64,000 bases of DNA, from NCBI GenBank assembly GCA_016927475.1, contig JAFGMO010000028.1, positions 1 through 64,000 on the forward strand, given 5' to 3'. The position numbers and the translations under genes were made by a program. Below the pieces are notes generated by a model. That model was not told the DNA's origin. It searched no databases and saw only the letters and a program-made list of their open reading frames with translations. Positions within the stretch are counted from its first letter, which is position 1, and each line of letters opens with the position of its first letter. The stretch comes from Candidatus Aminicenantota bacterium (GTDB taxonomy: Bacteria; Acidobacteriota; Aminicenantia; Aminicenantales; Aminicenantaceae). This document shows, piece by piece, positions 26,969 through 35,910 of this stretch.

Positions 26969-29900
26969 ATGAAGATGAAATATATCCTGGGTTGTTTTTT
27001 CCTTTGTTTCCTTGTTTTGTCTTTACCCTTTTTTCCATACGCCTCTTCACCTTCACAAAAGATTACCTACAGTACCGGAGACTGGGATGCTTCAACCTTC
27101 GGCAATCACCGCGCTGTTTTGAAGGTGGAGAAAATTTCCGACGCCGTACTGGTTCGTTTACCCTGGCGCAGAAGGGATAGCTCCCCTGAGAACAAAAACA
27201 TTATTTTTATCGATGCAAAAACCGGTGAGCGCATTCAAAATGTTTTCCTCGTCAGCATCAACTGCGAATTTGGAGATATTGTTTTTCAACCCCGGACTAC
27301 TCCGGGTTTGATTTACGCTTATTATATGCCCTACACGTTATCGGGAAGGAAAAATTACCCCACGGTTACTTACCCGCCCTTTAAAAACACAGCCGATCCT
27401 CTATGGTTGAGAAAAAACAATCTATCCCAAACTGCTGTTTTACACAAGAAGATCAAAAACCTTCCCCGGGCGCGGGTTCTCAGCTTTCAATCCATCGATG
27501 ACTTCAACAGTTTTTATCCCATGGAAATCATTGCCACATCTGAAGAAACAAAACATGTGGAACGGGAATTCGGAAAAAACGGCTACATCGTTTTCCCGGA
27601 GGACCGAAAATATCCCATCCGTATGAGCAAAAATCTTCCCCTTCGCTGGGTGGTGATAGGACCCCTTCCTTCCTTTTCCGGCCATACCCTCCGCGGGGAA
27701 TTTTATGCATTCCAGTTGGGCATTTACGCGCTGGAAGATATAGAGGACATAAAAATTGAATGCTCCGATCTTTGGACAGAATCAGGCATATCGTCTCTTC
27801 CATCAGCGCTTTTTTCTTGTTTCAACACGGAAGGAATCGGCTGGAATGGATGCCCTTTCACCAAAAAATGTTTTATCCCCGCCGGAAAAATTCAGGCGCT
27901 TTGGTGCGGTATTCAAGTTCCTCAAAAAACCAAGCCAGGAATCTACAGCGGTGATATTATTGTCAAGCCAACCGGCAAAAAAAGCACAAAAATATCTTTA
28001 CAGCTGACCGTCTTGGAAAAAATCATTCATGATGCGGGAGATAATGAACCCTGGCGGCATTCCCGCCTACGCTGGCTTAACAGCCGGATAGCCATGGACG
28101 ACGATCCGGTGTCTCCTTTTTCCGACCTTAAAATTCAAGGGCCTGTTGTTGAATGTCTGGGAAGACGGGTAACCTTAGGGCCGAACGGTTTCCCGGAGCG
28201 CATTCAAAGTTTTTTCAATCCGGAAAACACCGGTTTATGGGAAAAAAGCAAAGAAGTCCTCCATGGCCCCATCCGCCTGGTTGTTGAGACCTCCGTTAAA
28301 CCCGTAGCATGGGAAAACGACGGAATCACCATTCTTCCCAAAGGGAGAGGTGCCGCCGTATGGGAAACAGTCAGCCGGAGCAGTCCACTCGAGATGAAAA
28401 TTCATGGTCGTATGGAATATGACGGCTTTGTTTCTTTTCAAGTGGAACTTTATACATCCTCTCCCCTGTCAGTAGAGGACATACGGTTGGAAATTCCTTT
28501 CGCGCCGGAATCGTCGAAATACATGATGGGCTTGGGTTTTAAAGGCGGAACGAGACCTGCGGAGTTCACCTGGAAATGGGACGTGTCCAAAAATCAGGAT
28601 GCTCTCTGGATTGGGGATGTCAACGGGGGGCTTCAATGCTCCCTTCGTGCGGAGAATTATGTCCGGCCGCTTAACACCAATTTTTACCGGTCCCAACCTT
28701 TGAATATGCCGCCTTCCTGGGATAACCAGGGAAAGGGCGGATGCCGGGTTTTGGAACAACCTGGAAAAGTGCTTTTTCAGGCTTTCAGCCGCGACGGTAT
28801 TCTTAAGCCGGGAAAAAGTCTCTTTTTTCATTTTTGCCTTCTTATAACCCCTTTCAAGCCCATCGATGCACCGTCACACTGGAAAAACCGCTATTATCAC
28901 GCATACGAACCCATCACAGAAATATTGAAATCAGGGGCCAATGTCATCAACAATCACCACGCCAACGACGTCAACCCATATATAAACTACCCCTTTATTC
29001 ATACCCGTCAGATGAAAGCCTATCTGGACGAAGCCCACCGTCATGGTCTCAAGGTTAAGATCTACTATACCATCAGAGAGCTGTCCAACCGGGCGGCGGA
29101 ACTTTTCGCTTTGCGCAGTCTGGGTCATGAAATTTTCTCATCCGGGCCGGGAGGCGGCTGGACCTGGCTTCAGGAACATCTAAACGGAGACTACATCGCG
29201 GCCTGGTTCGTTCCCCGGCTCAAAGACGCTGCCATCATCAACAGCGGCATGTCCCGCTGGCTCAATTATTACCTCGAAGGATTAAACTGGCTGGTGCGGA
29301 ATATAGGGATAGACGGGCTTTACATCGATGACGTGGCATACGACCGGACTACCATGAAACGTGTCCGCAAAATCCTCGATAGAGGATGTCCGGAAGCGCT
29401 TATCGACCTTCACTCGGCCAACCAGTACAACGAACGGGACGGATTCGCCAGCAACGCCAACCTTTATATGGAACATTTTCCCTATCTGAACCGCCTCTGG
29501 TTCGGAGAATATTTCGATTACGATGCTTCTCCGGATTACTGGCTGGTCGAGATGTCCGGAATCCCGTTCGGACTCATGGGAGAAATGCTTCAGGATGGCG
29601 GAAATCCCTGGCGCGGTATGCTGTTCGGAATGACGGCCCGGCTTCCCTGGTCGGGAAATCCCAGGCCTATATGGAAAATCTGGGATACATTCGGGATTCA
29701 AAACGCTGAAATGATCGGTTTCTGGTCGGAGCGCTGTCCCGTCAAAACGGACACTATAGACGTTCTGGCAACAACATATGTTCAAAAAAACAAGATTTTG
29801 ATCGCTTTAGCCAGTTGGGCCAATAAACAAACAAACGTCCGCCTTACCATCGATTGGCAAAAACTCGGATTTAACCCGGCAAAGGTTCGTCTGGAAGCCT

Positions 29901-29998
29901 CTTATATCGAAAACTTCCAGCCGGAGCGGGTTTTTGATATTGACCAAGCCATTCCGATAGAACCTGGCAAAGGCTGGCTCTTCATTCTAAAACATTAA
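26969..29998 (+). CDS. Large exported glycoside-hydrolase-like protein (GH123/DUF6067-type)
   Basis: Secreted protein of about 1009 residues. The ATG at 26969 follows GAGAG. An upstream ATG at 26915 would add 18 residues before the signal peptide (ILGCFFLCFLVLSLPFFPYA). An N-terminal beta-sandwich region is followed by a TIM-barrel-like domain with acidic strand ends: GLYIDDVAYDRTTMKRV, GCPEALIDLHSANQYNERDG and NLYMEHFPYLNRLWFGE. IDD and the HSANQ loop look like a glycosidase active site. From family memory this resembles proteins annotated DUF6067/GH123-like. GH123 members release beta-N-acetylgalactosamine. With PIG-L deacetylase and NagB next downstream, use of an amino sugar is a reasonable inference. 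Substrate is unproven. Confidence 0.68.
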   Translation: MKMKYILGCFFLCFLVLSLPFFPYASSPSQKITYSTGDWDASTFGNHRAVLKVEKISDAVLVRLPWRRRDSSPENKNIIFIDAKTGERIQNVFLVSINCEFGDIVFQPRTTPGLIYAYYMPYTLSGRKNYPTVTYPPFKNTADPLWLRKNNLSQTAVLHKKIKNLPRARVLSFQSIDDFNSFYPMEIIATSEETKHVEREFGKNGYIVFPEDRKYPIRMSKNLPLRWVVIGPLPSFSGHTLRGEFYAFQLGIYALEDIEDIKIECSDLWTESGISSLPSALFSCFNTEGIGWNGCPFTKKCFIPAGKIQALWCGIQVPQKTKPGIYSGDIIVKPTGKKSTKISLQLTVLEKIIHDAGDNEPWRHSRLRWLNSRIAMDDDPVSPFSDLKIQGPVVECLGRRVTLGPNGFPERIQSFFNPENTGLWEKSKEVLHGPIRLVVETSVKPVAWENDGITILPKGRGAAVWETVSRSSPLEMKIHGRMEYDGFVSFQVELYTSSPLSVEDIRLEIPFAPESSKYMMGLGFKGGTRPAEFTWKWDVSKNQDALWIGDVNGGLQCSLRAENYVRPLNTNFYRSQPLNMPPSWDNQGKGGCRVLEQPGKVLFQAFSRDGILKPGKSLFFHFCLLITPFKPIDAPSHWKNRYYHAYEPITEILKSGANVINNHHANDVNPYINYPFIHTRQMKAYLDEAHRHGLKVKIYYTIRELSNRAAELFALRSLGHEIFSSGPGGGWTWLQEHLNGDYIAAWFVPRLKDAAIINSGMSRWLNYYLEGLNWLVRNIGIDGLYIDDVAYDRTTMKRVRKILDRGCPEALIDLHSANQYNERDGFASNANLYMEHFPYLNRLWFGEYFDYDASPDYWLVEMSGIPFGLMGEMLQDGGNPWRGMLFGMTARLPWSGNPRPIWKIWDTFGIQNAEMIGFWSERCPVKTDTIDVLATTYVQKNKILIALASWANKQTNVRLTIDWQKLGFNPAKVRLEASYIENFQPERVFDIDQAIPIEPGKGWLFILKH

Positions 29999-30011
29999 TA
30001 AAAATGCTGAT

Positions 30012-30045
30012 AATAATTTAGAATATCTCGATATTCTAAATTATT
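30012..30045. repeat. Perfect 15-bp AT-rich inverted repeat
   Basis: AATAATTTAGAATAT (30012-30026) and its exact complement (30031-30045) enclose CTCG. It lies just after the glycosidase-like gene, directly before the GC-containing terminator hairpin. It may stabilise the mRNA 3' end or be a regulator site. Confidence 0.7.
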
Positions 30046-30070
30046 ACAGGCTTGAGCACAGCCTGTTTTT
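30046..30070 (+). terminator. Rho-independent terminator after glycosidase gene
   Basis: ACAGGCT (30046-30052) pairs with AGCCTGT (30060-30066) and is followed by a T run (TTTTT). It lies 48 bases after the stop at 29998. The downstream PIG-L gene therefore probably has its own promoter, although the hairpin could also allow partial readthrough. Confidence 0.75.
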
Positions 30071-30120
30071 CTGCTATATCATTAAATGCAGAAAATAAGA
30101 ACCTTTCAAAAGCGTAAAGC

Positions 30121-31014
30121 ATGAAACTGAACGTGAAGGACTCCGATATCTATGTACCGGACGGTATTTCCCTGGAAAAAGCCCTAGATCGAACGACACA
30201 TCTCGGTGTCGGAGCGCATCCGGATGACCTTGAAGTTCTCGCTTTCCACGGTATCATAGCGTGTTACGTCAATCCCGACTTTTGGTTCACGGGCGTTACC
30301 TGCACCAACGGAAGCGGCAGCCCCCGTCAAGGAGCCTATGCCGGTGTTTCGGACAAAGAAATGATAAAAATAAGAAGAGAGGAACAGCGGGAAGCCTCAC
30401 GCTTGGGCAAATATTCGTCCATGCTGCAGCTGGGATATCAAAGCTCCGCCATTAAAAGTTCAAATGCGAATTCTCTCGTTAATGACCTCGAAAAAATCCT
30501 TGCCGAAGCCCGTCCCCAAATTCTCTACACCCATAATCCTCTCGACAAGCACGCCACCCATACTGCAGTTTGTCTGGCCGTCCTCAAAGCTGTCCGCCTA
30601 TTGCCGGTTTCCCTGCGGCCGGAAAAGATACTGGGCTGTGAAGTCTGGAGGGACCTCGATTGGCTGCCTGAAAAGCATAAGGTTGTGCTTGATGTCGGAG
30701 GGCACAGGGAACTCGAATCTTCGCTTCTCTCTGCTTTTAAATCCCAGATAGCGGGAGGAAAACGTTATGACCTGGCAGTATCCGGACGGCGGTTGGCCCA
30801 GGCAACTTTTCTTGACACCCATCGTCCCGACCGTCTCGAATCCGCCATCTATGCCCTTGACCTGACTCCCCTCGTTGCGGAAAAGGCGTTTGAATTAAAA
30901 ACCTTTATCGAGAATATCCTGGAAGAATTCCGGAAATCCGTTGAAAAACAGCTTGAAAACCTCACCGGTCTTTTATCTTCACCACAAAAAAAAGGAAATA
31001 ATGTTAAAGGATAA
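30121..31014 (+). CDS. PIG-L (LmbE-type) zinc N-deacetylase
   Basis: 297 residues, cytoplasmic. PIG-L enzymes remove acetyl groups from GlcNAc conjugates or related sugars with a zinc ion. The zinc/catalytic motif AHPDD is intact at 32-36 (His33, Asp35, Asp36). The later histidine pair is in DKHATHTA (His144, His147). NGSGSPRQGAYAGVSDKEM and RREEQREAS are the usual family segments. The start ATG 30121 has only a weak AAGCG-type site. NagB begins 12 bases after its stop, so the two form an operon, which suggests deacetylation of an N-acetyl amino sugar (or its phosphate) followed by deamination. Confidence 0.88.
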   Translation: MKLNVKDSDIYVPDGISLEKALDRTTHLGVGAHPDDLEVLAFHGIIACYVNPDFWFTGVTCTNGSGSPRQGAYAGVSDKEMIKIRREEQREASRLGKYSSMLQLGYQSSAIKSSNANSLVNDLEKILAEARPQILYTHNPLDKHATHTAVCLAVLKAVRLLPVSLRPEKILGCEVWRDLDWLPEKHKVVLDVGGHRELESSLLSAFKSQIAGGKRYDLAVSGRRLAQATFLDTHRPDRLESAIYALDLTPLVAEKAFELKTFIENILEEFRKSVEKQLENLTGLLSSPQKKGNNVKG

Positions 31015-31026
31015 TCAGGAGGAAAT

Positions 31027-31812
31027 ATGGAAGTTATCATACAACCCGATATCACATCGGCCAGCCGATTGGCCGCAAAATTCGCCCTGAATGTTCTGAA
31101 CAAAAAAAAGGATGCCGTTTTGGGACTTGCATCCGGTCAATCCCCTCTTTTTTTCTACAAGGAGCTTATTCGACTCAATAAGGAAAACAAAATCGACTTC
31201 AGTCATGTAATTACCTTTAACCTTGATGAGTACGTCGGCCTGCCCGGAGACCATCCCTGTTCCTACCGGTACAGCATGCAGGAAAACCTTTTTAACCATA
31301 TAAACATCAAGCCTGAAAATATTCATATACCGAACGGAACAGCGGAAGACATCCCCGCAGAATGCCGCTCCTATGAACAAGCCATCGAAAAGAAAGGCGG
31401 TATCGACCTTCAAATCTTAGGAGTCGGCGTGGACGGGCATATAGGATTCAACGAACCCTCCTCTTCCCTGGGCTCGCCAACGCGGATTAAAACCCTGACC
31501 GACCAGACGCGATGGGACAATGCCCGGTTTTTCGATAATCTTGACGAAGTGCCCCGGCACTGCATCACCATGGGGGTCGGGACCATTATGAAAAGCCGTA
31601 AAGTTTTTCTCTTTGCCTTTGGAGCAAACAAAGCTGATGTCATCGCCAAAACGATCGAGGGCCCGATAACGGCCATGGTTCCGGCGACAATTCTCCAAAC
31701 CCATCCCAAGGTCAAGATATTCATCGATGAAGCTGCGGCCGAGAAACTAAAGCGAAAAAATTACTACGAGTGGGTTTTTAATAATAAGCCTAGTTGGCAG
31801 AAATACGACTAG
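31027..31812 (+). CDS. nagB: Glucosamine-6-phosphate deaminase
   Basis: Converts glucosamine 6-phosphate to fructose 6-phosphate and ammonia. 261 residues, the usual length for the short form without NagA fusion. AGGAGG precedes ATG 31027. The active-site residues are all present: Asp67 in NLDEYVGL (general base), Asp136, His138 and Glu143 in GVDGHIGFNEP. The N-terminal phosphate loop is GLASGQSP. The preceding PIG-L gene ends 12 bases before. Its stop is followed within seven bases by the left end of palindromic copy C. Confidence 0.93.
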   Translation: MEVIIQPDITSASRLAAKFALNVLNKKKDAVLGLASGQSPLFFYKELIRLNKENKIDFSHVITFNLDEYVGLPGDHPCSYRYSMQENLFNHINIKPENIHIPNGTAEDIPAECRSYEQAIEKKGGIDLQILGVGVDGHIGFNEPSSSLGSPTRIKTLTDQTRWDNARFFDNLDEVPRHCITMGVGTIMKSRKVFLFAFGANKADVIAKTIEGPITAMVPATILQTHPKVKIFIDEAAAEKLKRKNYYEWVFNNKPSWQKYD

Positions 31813-32027
31813 CTTATATCATTCATAAAAAATGCCGATACTTTATAAATATCCTTAATGTTGGGGCCAGTTGGATGTTATCGAGCATAAAGCAATATAT
31901 GACGGCATTTTTGGATGGTCTTTTGATATCTTACAAATATCGGCATTTTTTACCTTTCAGGCGAGCCGATCTGGCCGGTTCTTTTCTTGCCCTTACCACC
32001 CCCGGCCAAATTTATGAATAACGCAGG
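31813..32027 (+). repeat. Palindromic dispersed element, copy C (between convergent genes)
   Basis: Left end ATTCATAAAAAATGCCGAT starts seven bases after the nagB stop. The outer stem is perfect over 13 bp (31827-31839 with 31939-31951). The core begins with TTTCAGGCGAGCCGATCT but lacks the central stem. The right edge, read on the minus strand, is TTATTCATAAATTTGGCCGG starting seven bases after the stop of the M28-M19 gene. Thus both convergent genes end in an element left end, and GGCCGG..CCGGCC pairs the two. Confidence 0.72.
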
Positions 32028-34502
32028 TTATTGGTCTCCGCATACCTTATTAAAAACCCTCAGAAAATTCCCGCCGAGGATTTTGTGAATGTCGCTCTCG
32101 TTATATCCCCTCCTGACGAGTTCTTCCGTGATGTGAACCAATTTACCGATATGTTCCAGGTTCTCCGGAGTGCTGGATATTCCGTCAAAATCCGATCCAA
32201 GGCCCACATGGTTGGCGTTTCCCGTAACCTTGATGACATGCTCGATATGATCGACGACCGTAGCCGCATCGACCTTTTTTCCCTTTTCGTTATCGAGAAA
32301 TTCCGGAAGAAAATTGATGCCGATAACTCCGCCGTTTTTGGCCAGTGCTTTGAGCATATCATCGGACAGATTGCGGCGATGATCTGACAGGGCCCGGCAG
32401 CAGGAATGGGAAGCCACCACCGGATGTTTGGAACAACGTATAACATCCCAGAATGTCTCATCGTGAACATGGGAAACATCGATTATCATTCCCAACCGGT
32501 TCATCTCTTCGACAACTTTCTCCCCGAATTCGGTCAGCCCGCCCAATTCGGCCTTTTCGTCCCCGGAAGCATCGGCCCAATCCGTATCGAGCCAGTGGGT
32601 CAATGTCATCAATCTGACGCCGCTTCTGTAGAATGAACGCAAAAGACTCAATTCATTCTCGATGGCGTAGCCGCCTTCAATGCCGATTAAAATCGCGGTT
32701 TTTCTCGTCCCCCGAAGCTGCCGCAGGTCATTGGGCGACATCGCCAAAATCAGACTTTCAGGATTTTCTTCGACCAGCTTATGGACTGCGTCGATCTGGG
32801 CGAAAGCTTTATTCGCGGCCTGGTGTTTCTCAAGCTCGTCCTGCGGGGGACCGACAAAACATGCGAAAACCTGAAGGTCGACCGCTCCCTGCTTCAGCTT
32901 GGGAATGTCGATATGTCCGTTCTTATGATCCTGGCTGAGGTCAATTCCATGAAGAGCCCGTCCGATGGTATCACAGTGAAGGTCGACGACGGTCGCACTT
33001 TTGTGAAGATAATGCGCCCACATAAGGGAATCCATCAGGTTGAGGGGCGTGTTGGCCAGTGTTCTGACGATATCCAGCGTATATCCGGCTGCTTGCTGAA
33101 GGAGTTCAGCTTGAATAATGGCCGAAGTGTCCCCGGGTTTATGATACTCGGGATGCTCATCGTCCAGTTCCCTTGTCCGGTCCTCTCCCGAACGCAGGCT
33201 TATCGCTTTAACGCCTTTTCTTAGAAAAGCGCTGTGGTCAGAACCCCGGTAATCGAAACGGAATTTTAATCTGTCTTGGAATTCTTTTCTTAAACCTTTT
33301 TTGCCGATATCGAACAGCTCTTCGAACTCCCACATCCCTCCGACGACAAGGTCTTTATCGCCGCATCCGACCATGTCGCTGTTGATATAGACGGCGGTTT
33401 GTTCCAATGGAAAAACCGGATGATTTGTGTAATAGCGGGATCCGATAAGCCCGATTTCTTCCGCTGCCCACGCCGCAAAAACAAGGCTGCGGTCCGGCCG
33501 GAAATTTTGTTCCTGCAAAACCCGAATGACCTCGAGAAGAGCACCTATAGTCGAGGCGTTGTCATCGGCGCCGTTATAAACACTCCCGTCCAGCCCGATA
33601 CCCAGATGATCCAGATGCCCTCCGATGATGATGTATTCATCTTTAAGGCCCTCATGTTTGCCAGGAATAAGACCAAGGACATTCGGCGCCTGCCTATCTT
33701 CTTCAACAAAATGGGCTTCTATCTCAACGGAAACATCCAGAGGGGCGGTTTTCGATATTTTCTCGCGAAGGGTCCGGCTGATAAGCGTCCGCCAGCTCTG
33801 TTCAGAGGCGTAAAAAATTTCATCCAGAGTTTGAGGGAAAGCCGTAAGAACGATAAAATTTTCAGGGCATGTTCCCGGTTTTACCCGAAGAGAATACCGG
33901 AAGCGCCGCGAAGTATCATCTATGTACATAAAGATGACTCCGGCCGCTCCCTTCTCGACGGCTGTTTCAATTTTTGTTTGAGGAGATTTCTGCCTGGTTT
34001 TAACTTTCAAAAAATCCGGCGCTTCAGGAGCTAAAATGACGATTTTTCCCTTGACGTCCAGATTATTAAAGTCATCCCAATCCTTGTCGGGAAGACAAAG
34101 CCCATATCCTGCAAAAACCAATGGAGCCCTGACGATTCCCGAACCCGTACCATTGTTGGGAAAAAAATCCCTGTCCGTTCCCGGTACAAAACTTTTATGA
34201 ATGGGCGCGGTAATCTCCAAGCGGCAGGGAGGGGAAAAATGCCTCCATTTTTTCAGGGAAACTTGTTGAAAAAAACTCCCGTTTTCACCACCGGGTTTCA
34301 GGCCGTACTCTTTCATTTTTTCGGCCACATATTCGGCAGCTTTGACGTATTCGGGGGTTCCGGATTTCCGGCCTTTCATGGCGTCTGAAGCCAGATAACG
34401 GACATGATCCAGAGCTTTTTGCCCGTCCGGATTTTCCTGAGCCTTCACGCCAATAAATAACCAGAAAATGATAAGGACAAAAATCAGCGTTTTTTTAATC
34501 AT
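32028..34502 (-). CDS. Exported fusion of M28 aminopeptidase and M19 membrane dipeptidase
   Basis: 824 residues from the ATG at 34502, which has GGAGGA six bases upstream. A longer reading frame runs to 34619 inside gatD. Signal peptide: TLIFVLIIFWLFIGVKA. The first half is an M28 zinc aminopeptidase with a PA insertion (VFAGYGLCLPDKDWDDFNNLDVKGKIV as two segments). Its two-zinc ligands are His296, Asp313, Glu348/349, Asp376 and His423. The second half (about 495-824) is an M19 renal-dipeptidase-like barrel with VVDLHCDT (His509, Asp511), DVSHVHDETFWDV, ASHSCCRALSDHRRNLSD and GLGSDFDGI. All zinc ligands appear intact in both halves. Fusing an N-terminal aminopeptidase to a dipeptidase would break peptides down to free amino acids in one envelope protein. 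Confidence 0.87.
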   Translation of the reverse strand: MIKKTLIFVLIIFWLFIGVKAQENPDGQKALDHVRYLASDAMKGRKSGTPEYVKAAEYVAEKMKEYGLKPGGENGSFFQQVSLKKWRHFSPPCRLEITAPIHKSFVPGTDRDFFPNNGTGSGIVRAPLVFAGYGLCLPDKDWDDFNNLDVKGKIVILAPEAPDFLKVKTRQKSPQTKIETAVEKGAAGVIFMYIDDTSRRFRYSLRVKPGTCPENFIVLTAFPQTLDEIFYASEQSWRTLISRTLREKISKTAPLDVSVEIEAHFVEEDRQAPNVLGLIPGKHEGLKDEYIIIGGHLDHLGIGLDGSVYNGADDNASTIGALLEVIRVLQEQNFRPDRSLVFAAWAAEEIGLIGSRYYTNHPVFPLEQTAVYINSDMVGCGDKDLVVGGMWEFEELFDIGKKGLRKEFQDRLKFRFDYRGSDHSAFLRKGVKAISLRSGEDRTRELDDEHPEYHKPGDTSAIIQAELLQQAAGYTLDIVRTLANTPLNLMDSLMWAHYLHKSATVVDLHCDTIGRALHGIDLSQDHKNGHIDIPKLKQGAVDLQVFACFVGPPQDELEKHQAANKAFAQIDAVHKLVEENPESLILAMSPNDLRQLRGTRKTAILIGIEGGYAIENELSLLRSFYRSGVRLMTLTHWLDTDWADASGDEKAELGGLTEFGEKVVEEMNRLGMIIDVSHVHDETFWDVIRCSKHPVVASHSCCRALSDHRRNLSDDMLKALAKNGGVIGINFLPEFLDNEKGKKVDAATVVDHIEHVIKVTGNANHVGLGSDFDGISSTPENLEHIGKLVHITEELVRRGYNESDIHKILGGNFLRVFNKVCGDQ

Positions 34503-34524
34503 TTGTTCCTCCGGATGGGGAAAA

Positions 34525-35910
34525 TCATTTCCTGAATTTTCGAATAAACTCTTCGACCTCGGGAACCCCACCCTGGTAGACGAGGTATCCGTTGTACGGT
34601 TCCCTCTCGGTAATATCATCGTTTATGGGTGCCAGCATGATCTCTTTGACTTTTTTAAGATCGTCGGTTTGTCCCAGAGCCCATCCCAACTTGATGTAGG
34701 CCACCTCGGGAAGCATATTAGCGGCGGGAATGACTCCCTTGGCCAGAAGGTCCCTTCCCGTGTCATAGACATACATGTGGACATACCCCCATAAAGTTTG
34801 AACAGTCATGTAAACGGCCACATTTTTGGCCACGGCCCTTTCAATAGCCGGGTAGAGCGGTTTATTGACATGACCCAAGCCCGTTCCCGCAATAACAATC
34901 CCACGATAACCGTTTTCGACCAAGGAATCGATGATATCGGGCTGCATATTGGGGTAATAATAAACGATGGAGACTTTTTCTTCGAAATACGGCAGGATGG
35001 TCACCTTTCTATCCCGGCGGCGCTGGTTATAGGATTTTTTGAGCAGGGTGACGCTGTTTTTTGTCACTTTGGCCAGGGGGATATCACCCAGTGTACGGAA
35101 TGTGGACCGGTAGGAGGAATGCATCTTACGGACGCGGGTTCCTCGGTGTAAAAAACCGTATTCATCTGAGGTTGGACCAAACATACAGACAAGAACCTCG
35201 GCAATGTCCGAATGCCCTGCGGCATAGGCGGCGTGCATCAGATTCAGAGCGGCATCCGAACTGGGGCGGTCGGAGGAACGTTGGGATCCCACCAACACGA
35301 TGGGAACCGGCAGGTCCTGAACCATAAAAGTCAGAGCGGCGGCTGTATGATGAAGGGTATCCGTACCGTGTCCGATGATGATGCCGTCTATTCCCTTTTC
35401 GATCTCTTTTCCAATGGCTCTAGACAGGGCGATGTACTGAGCGGGTCCCATGTTTTCGCTGAAAACAGCGAATAGTTTTTCGGTGGTAATGTTGCAGATA
35501 TCGGCAAGCTCCGGAACAGCCCCGTATAGTTCCCCTGGAGAAAAAGCCGGAATAACCGCTCCTGTCCGGTAATCCAGCCGGGAAGCGATCGTACCGCCCG
35601 TACCTAAAAGCTTGACATTGGGTTTGTCGTCCGAATAGGGAAATTCCTTTTCCGGAATCTGGTATTTGGCTTTTTTGTAGCCCAGCTCTTTGATGTTTTT
35701 CACCGTATCTATGTCGATACCGATGTTGTATCCTGTTTTTATTTTGAGAACGATGTGCCTGTCGTCATCGTTCTCCGCCCGGGGAAGAATGGTTCCGTGA
35801 AACAAGCCCCGTGTCGTGTCGATCTCCACCTGACCCCAGACCCGGGCATTGAATTTTTTCAGCACCTCTAAGGCTTTTCCTTTGTATCCTTGAAAAATAT
35901 CTTCACTCAT
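34525..35910 (-). CDS. gatD: Glutamyl-tRNA(Gln) amidotransferase subunit D
   Basis: The glutaminase subunit of the archaeal-type GatDE enzyme: hydrolyses glutamine and channels ammonia to GatE, which amidates Glu-tRNA(Gln). 461 residues. An N-terminal domain of about 85 residues (GYKGKALEVLKKFN, FHGTILPR) is the GatD-specific part absent from ordinary asparaginases. The asparaginase-like domain follows, with VKLLGTGGTIASRLDY (nucleophilic Thr), GHGTDTLHHTAAAL (second catalytic Thr and Asp), and SSDAALNLMHA. Its ATG overlaps the gatE stop (ATGA). The presence of both GatD-specific domain and GatE neighbour separates it from AnsA. It also overlaps, on the opposite reading, only by-product frames. 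Confidence 0.92.
   Translation of the reverse strand: MSEDIFQGYKGKALEVLKKFNARVWGQVEIDTTRGLFHGTILPRAENDDDRHIVLKIKTGYNIGIDIDTVKNIKELGYKKAKYQIPEKEFPYSDDKPNVKLLGTGGTIASRLDYRTGAVIPAFSPGELYGAVPELADICNITTEKLFAVFSENMGPAQYIALSRAIGKEIEKGIDGIIIGHGTDTLHHTAAALTFMVQDLPVPIVLVGSQRSSDRPSSDAALNLMHAAYAAGHSDIAEVLVCMFGPTSDEYGFLHRGTRVRKMHSSYRSTFRTLGDIPLAKVTKNSVTLLKKSYNQRRRDRKVTILPYFEEKVSIVYYYPNMQPDIIDSLVENGYRGIVIAGTGLGHVNKPLYPAIERAVAKNVAVYMTVQTLWGYVHMYVYDTGRDLLAKGVIPAANMLPEVAYIKLGWALGQTDDLKKVKEIMLAPINDDITEREPYNGYLVYQGGVPEVEEFIRKFRK

Noticed and set aside
34503-34619. Longer N-terminus for the M28-M19 protein
   Set aside because: It would overlap gatD, has no ribosome site and lacks a signal peptide at its start, while ATG 34502 has GGAGGA and leads straight into one.
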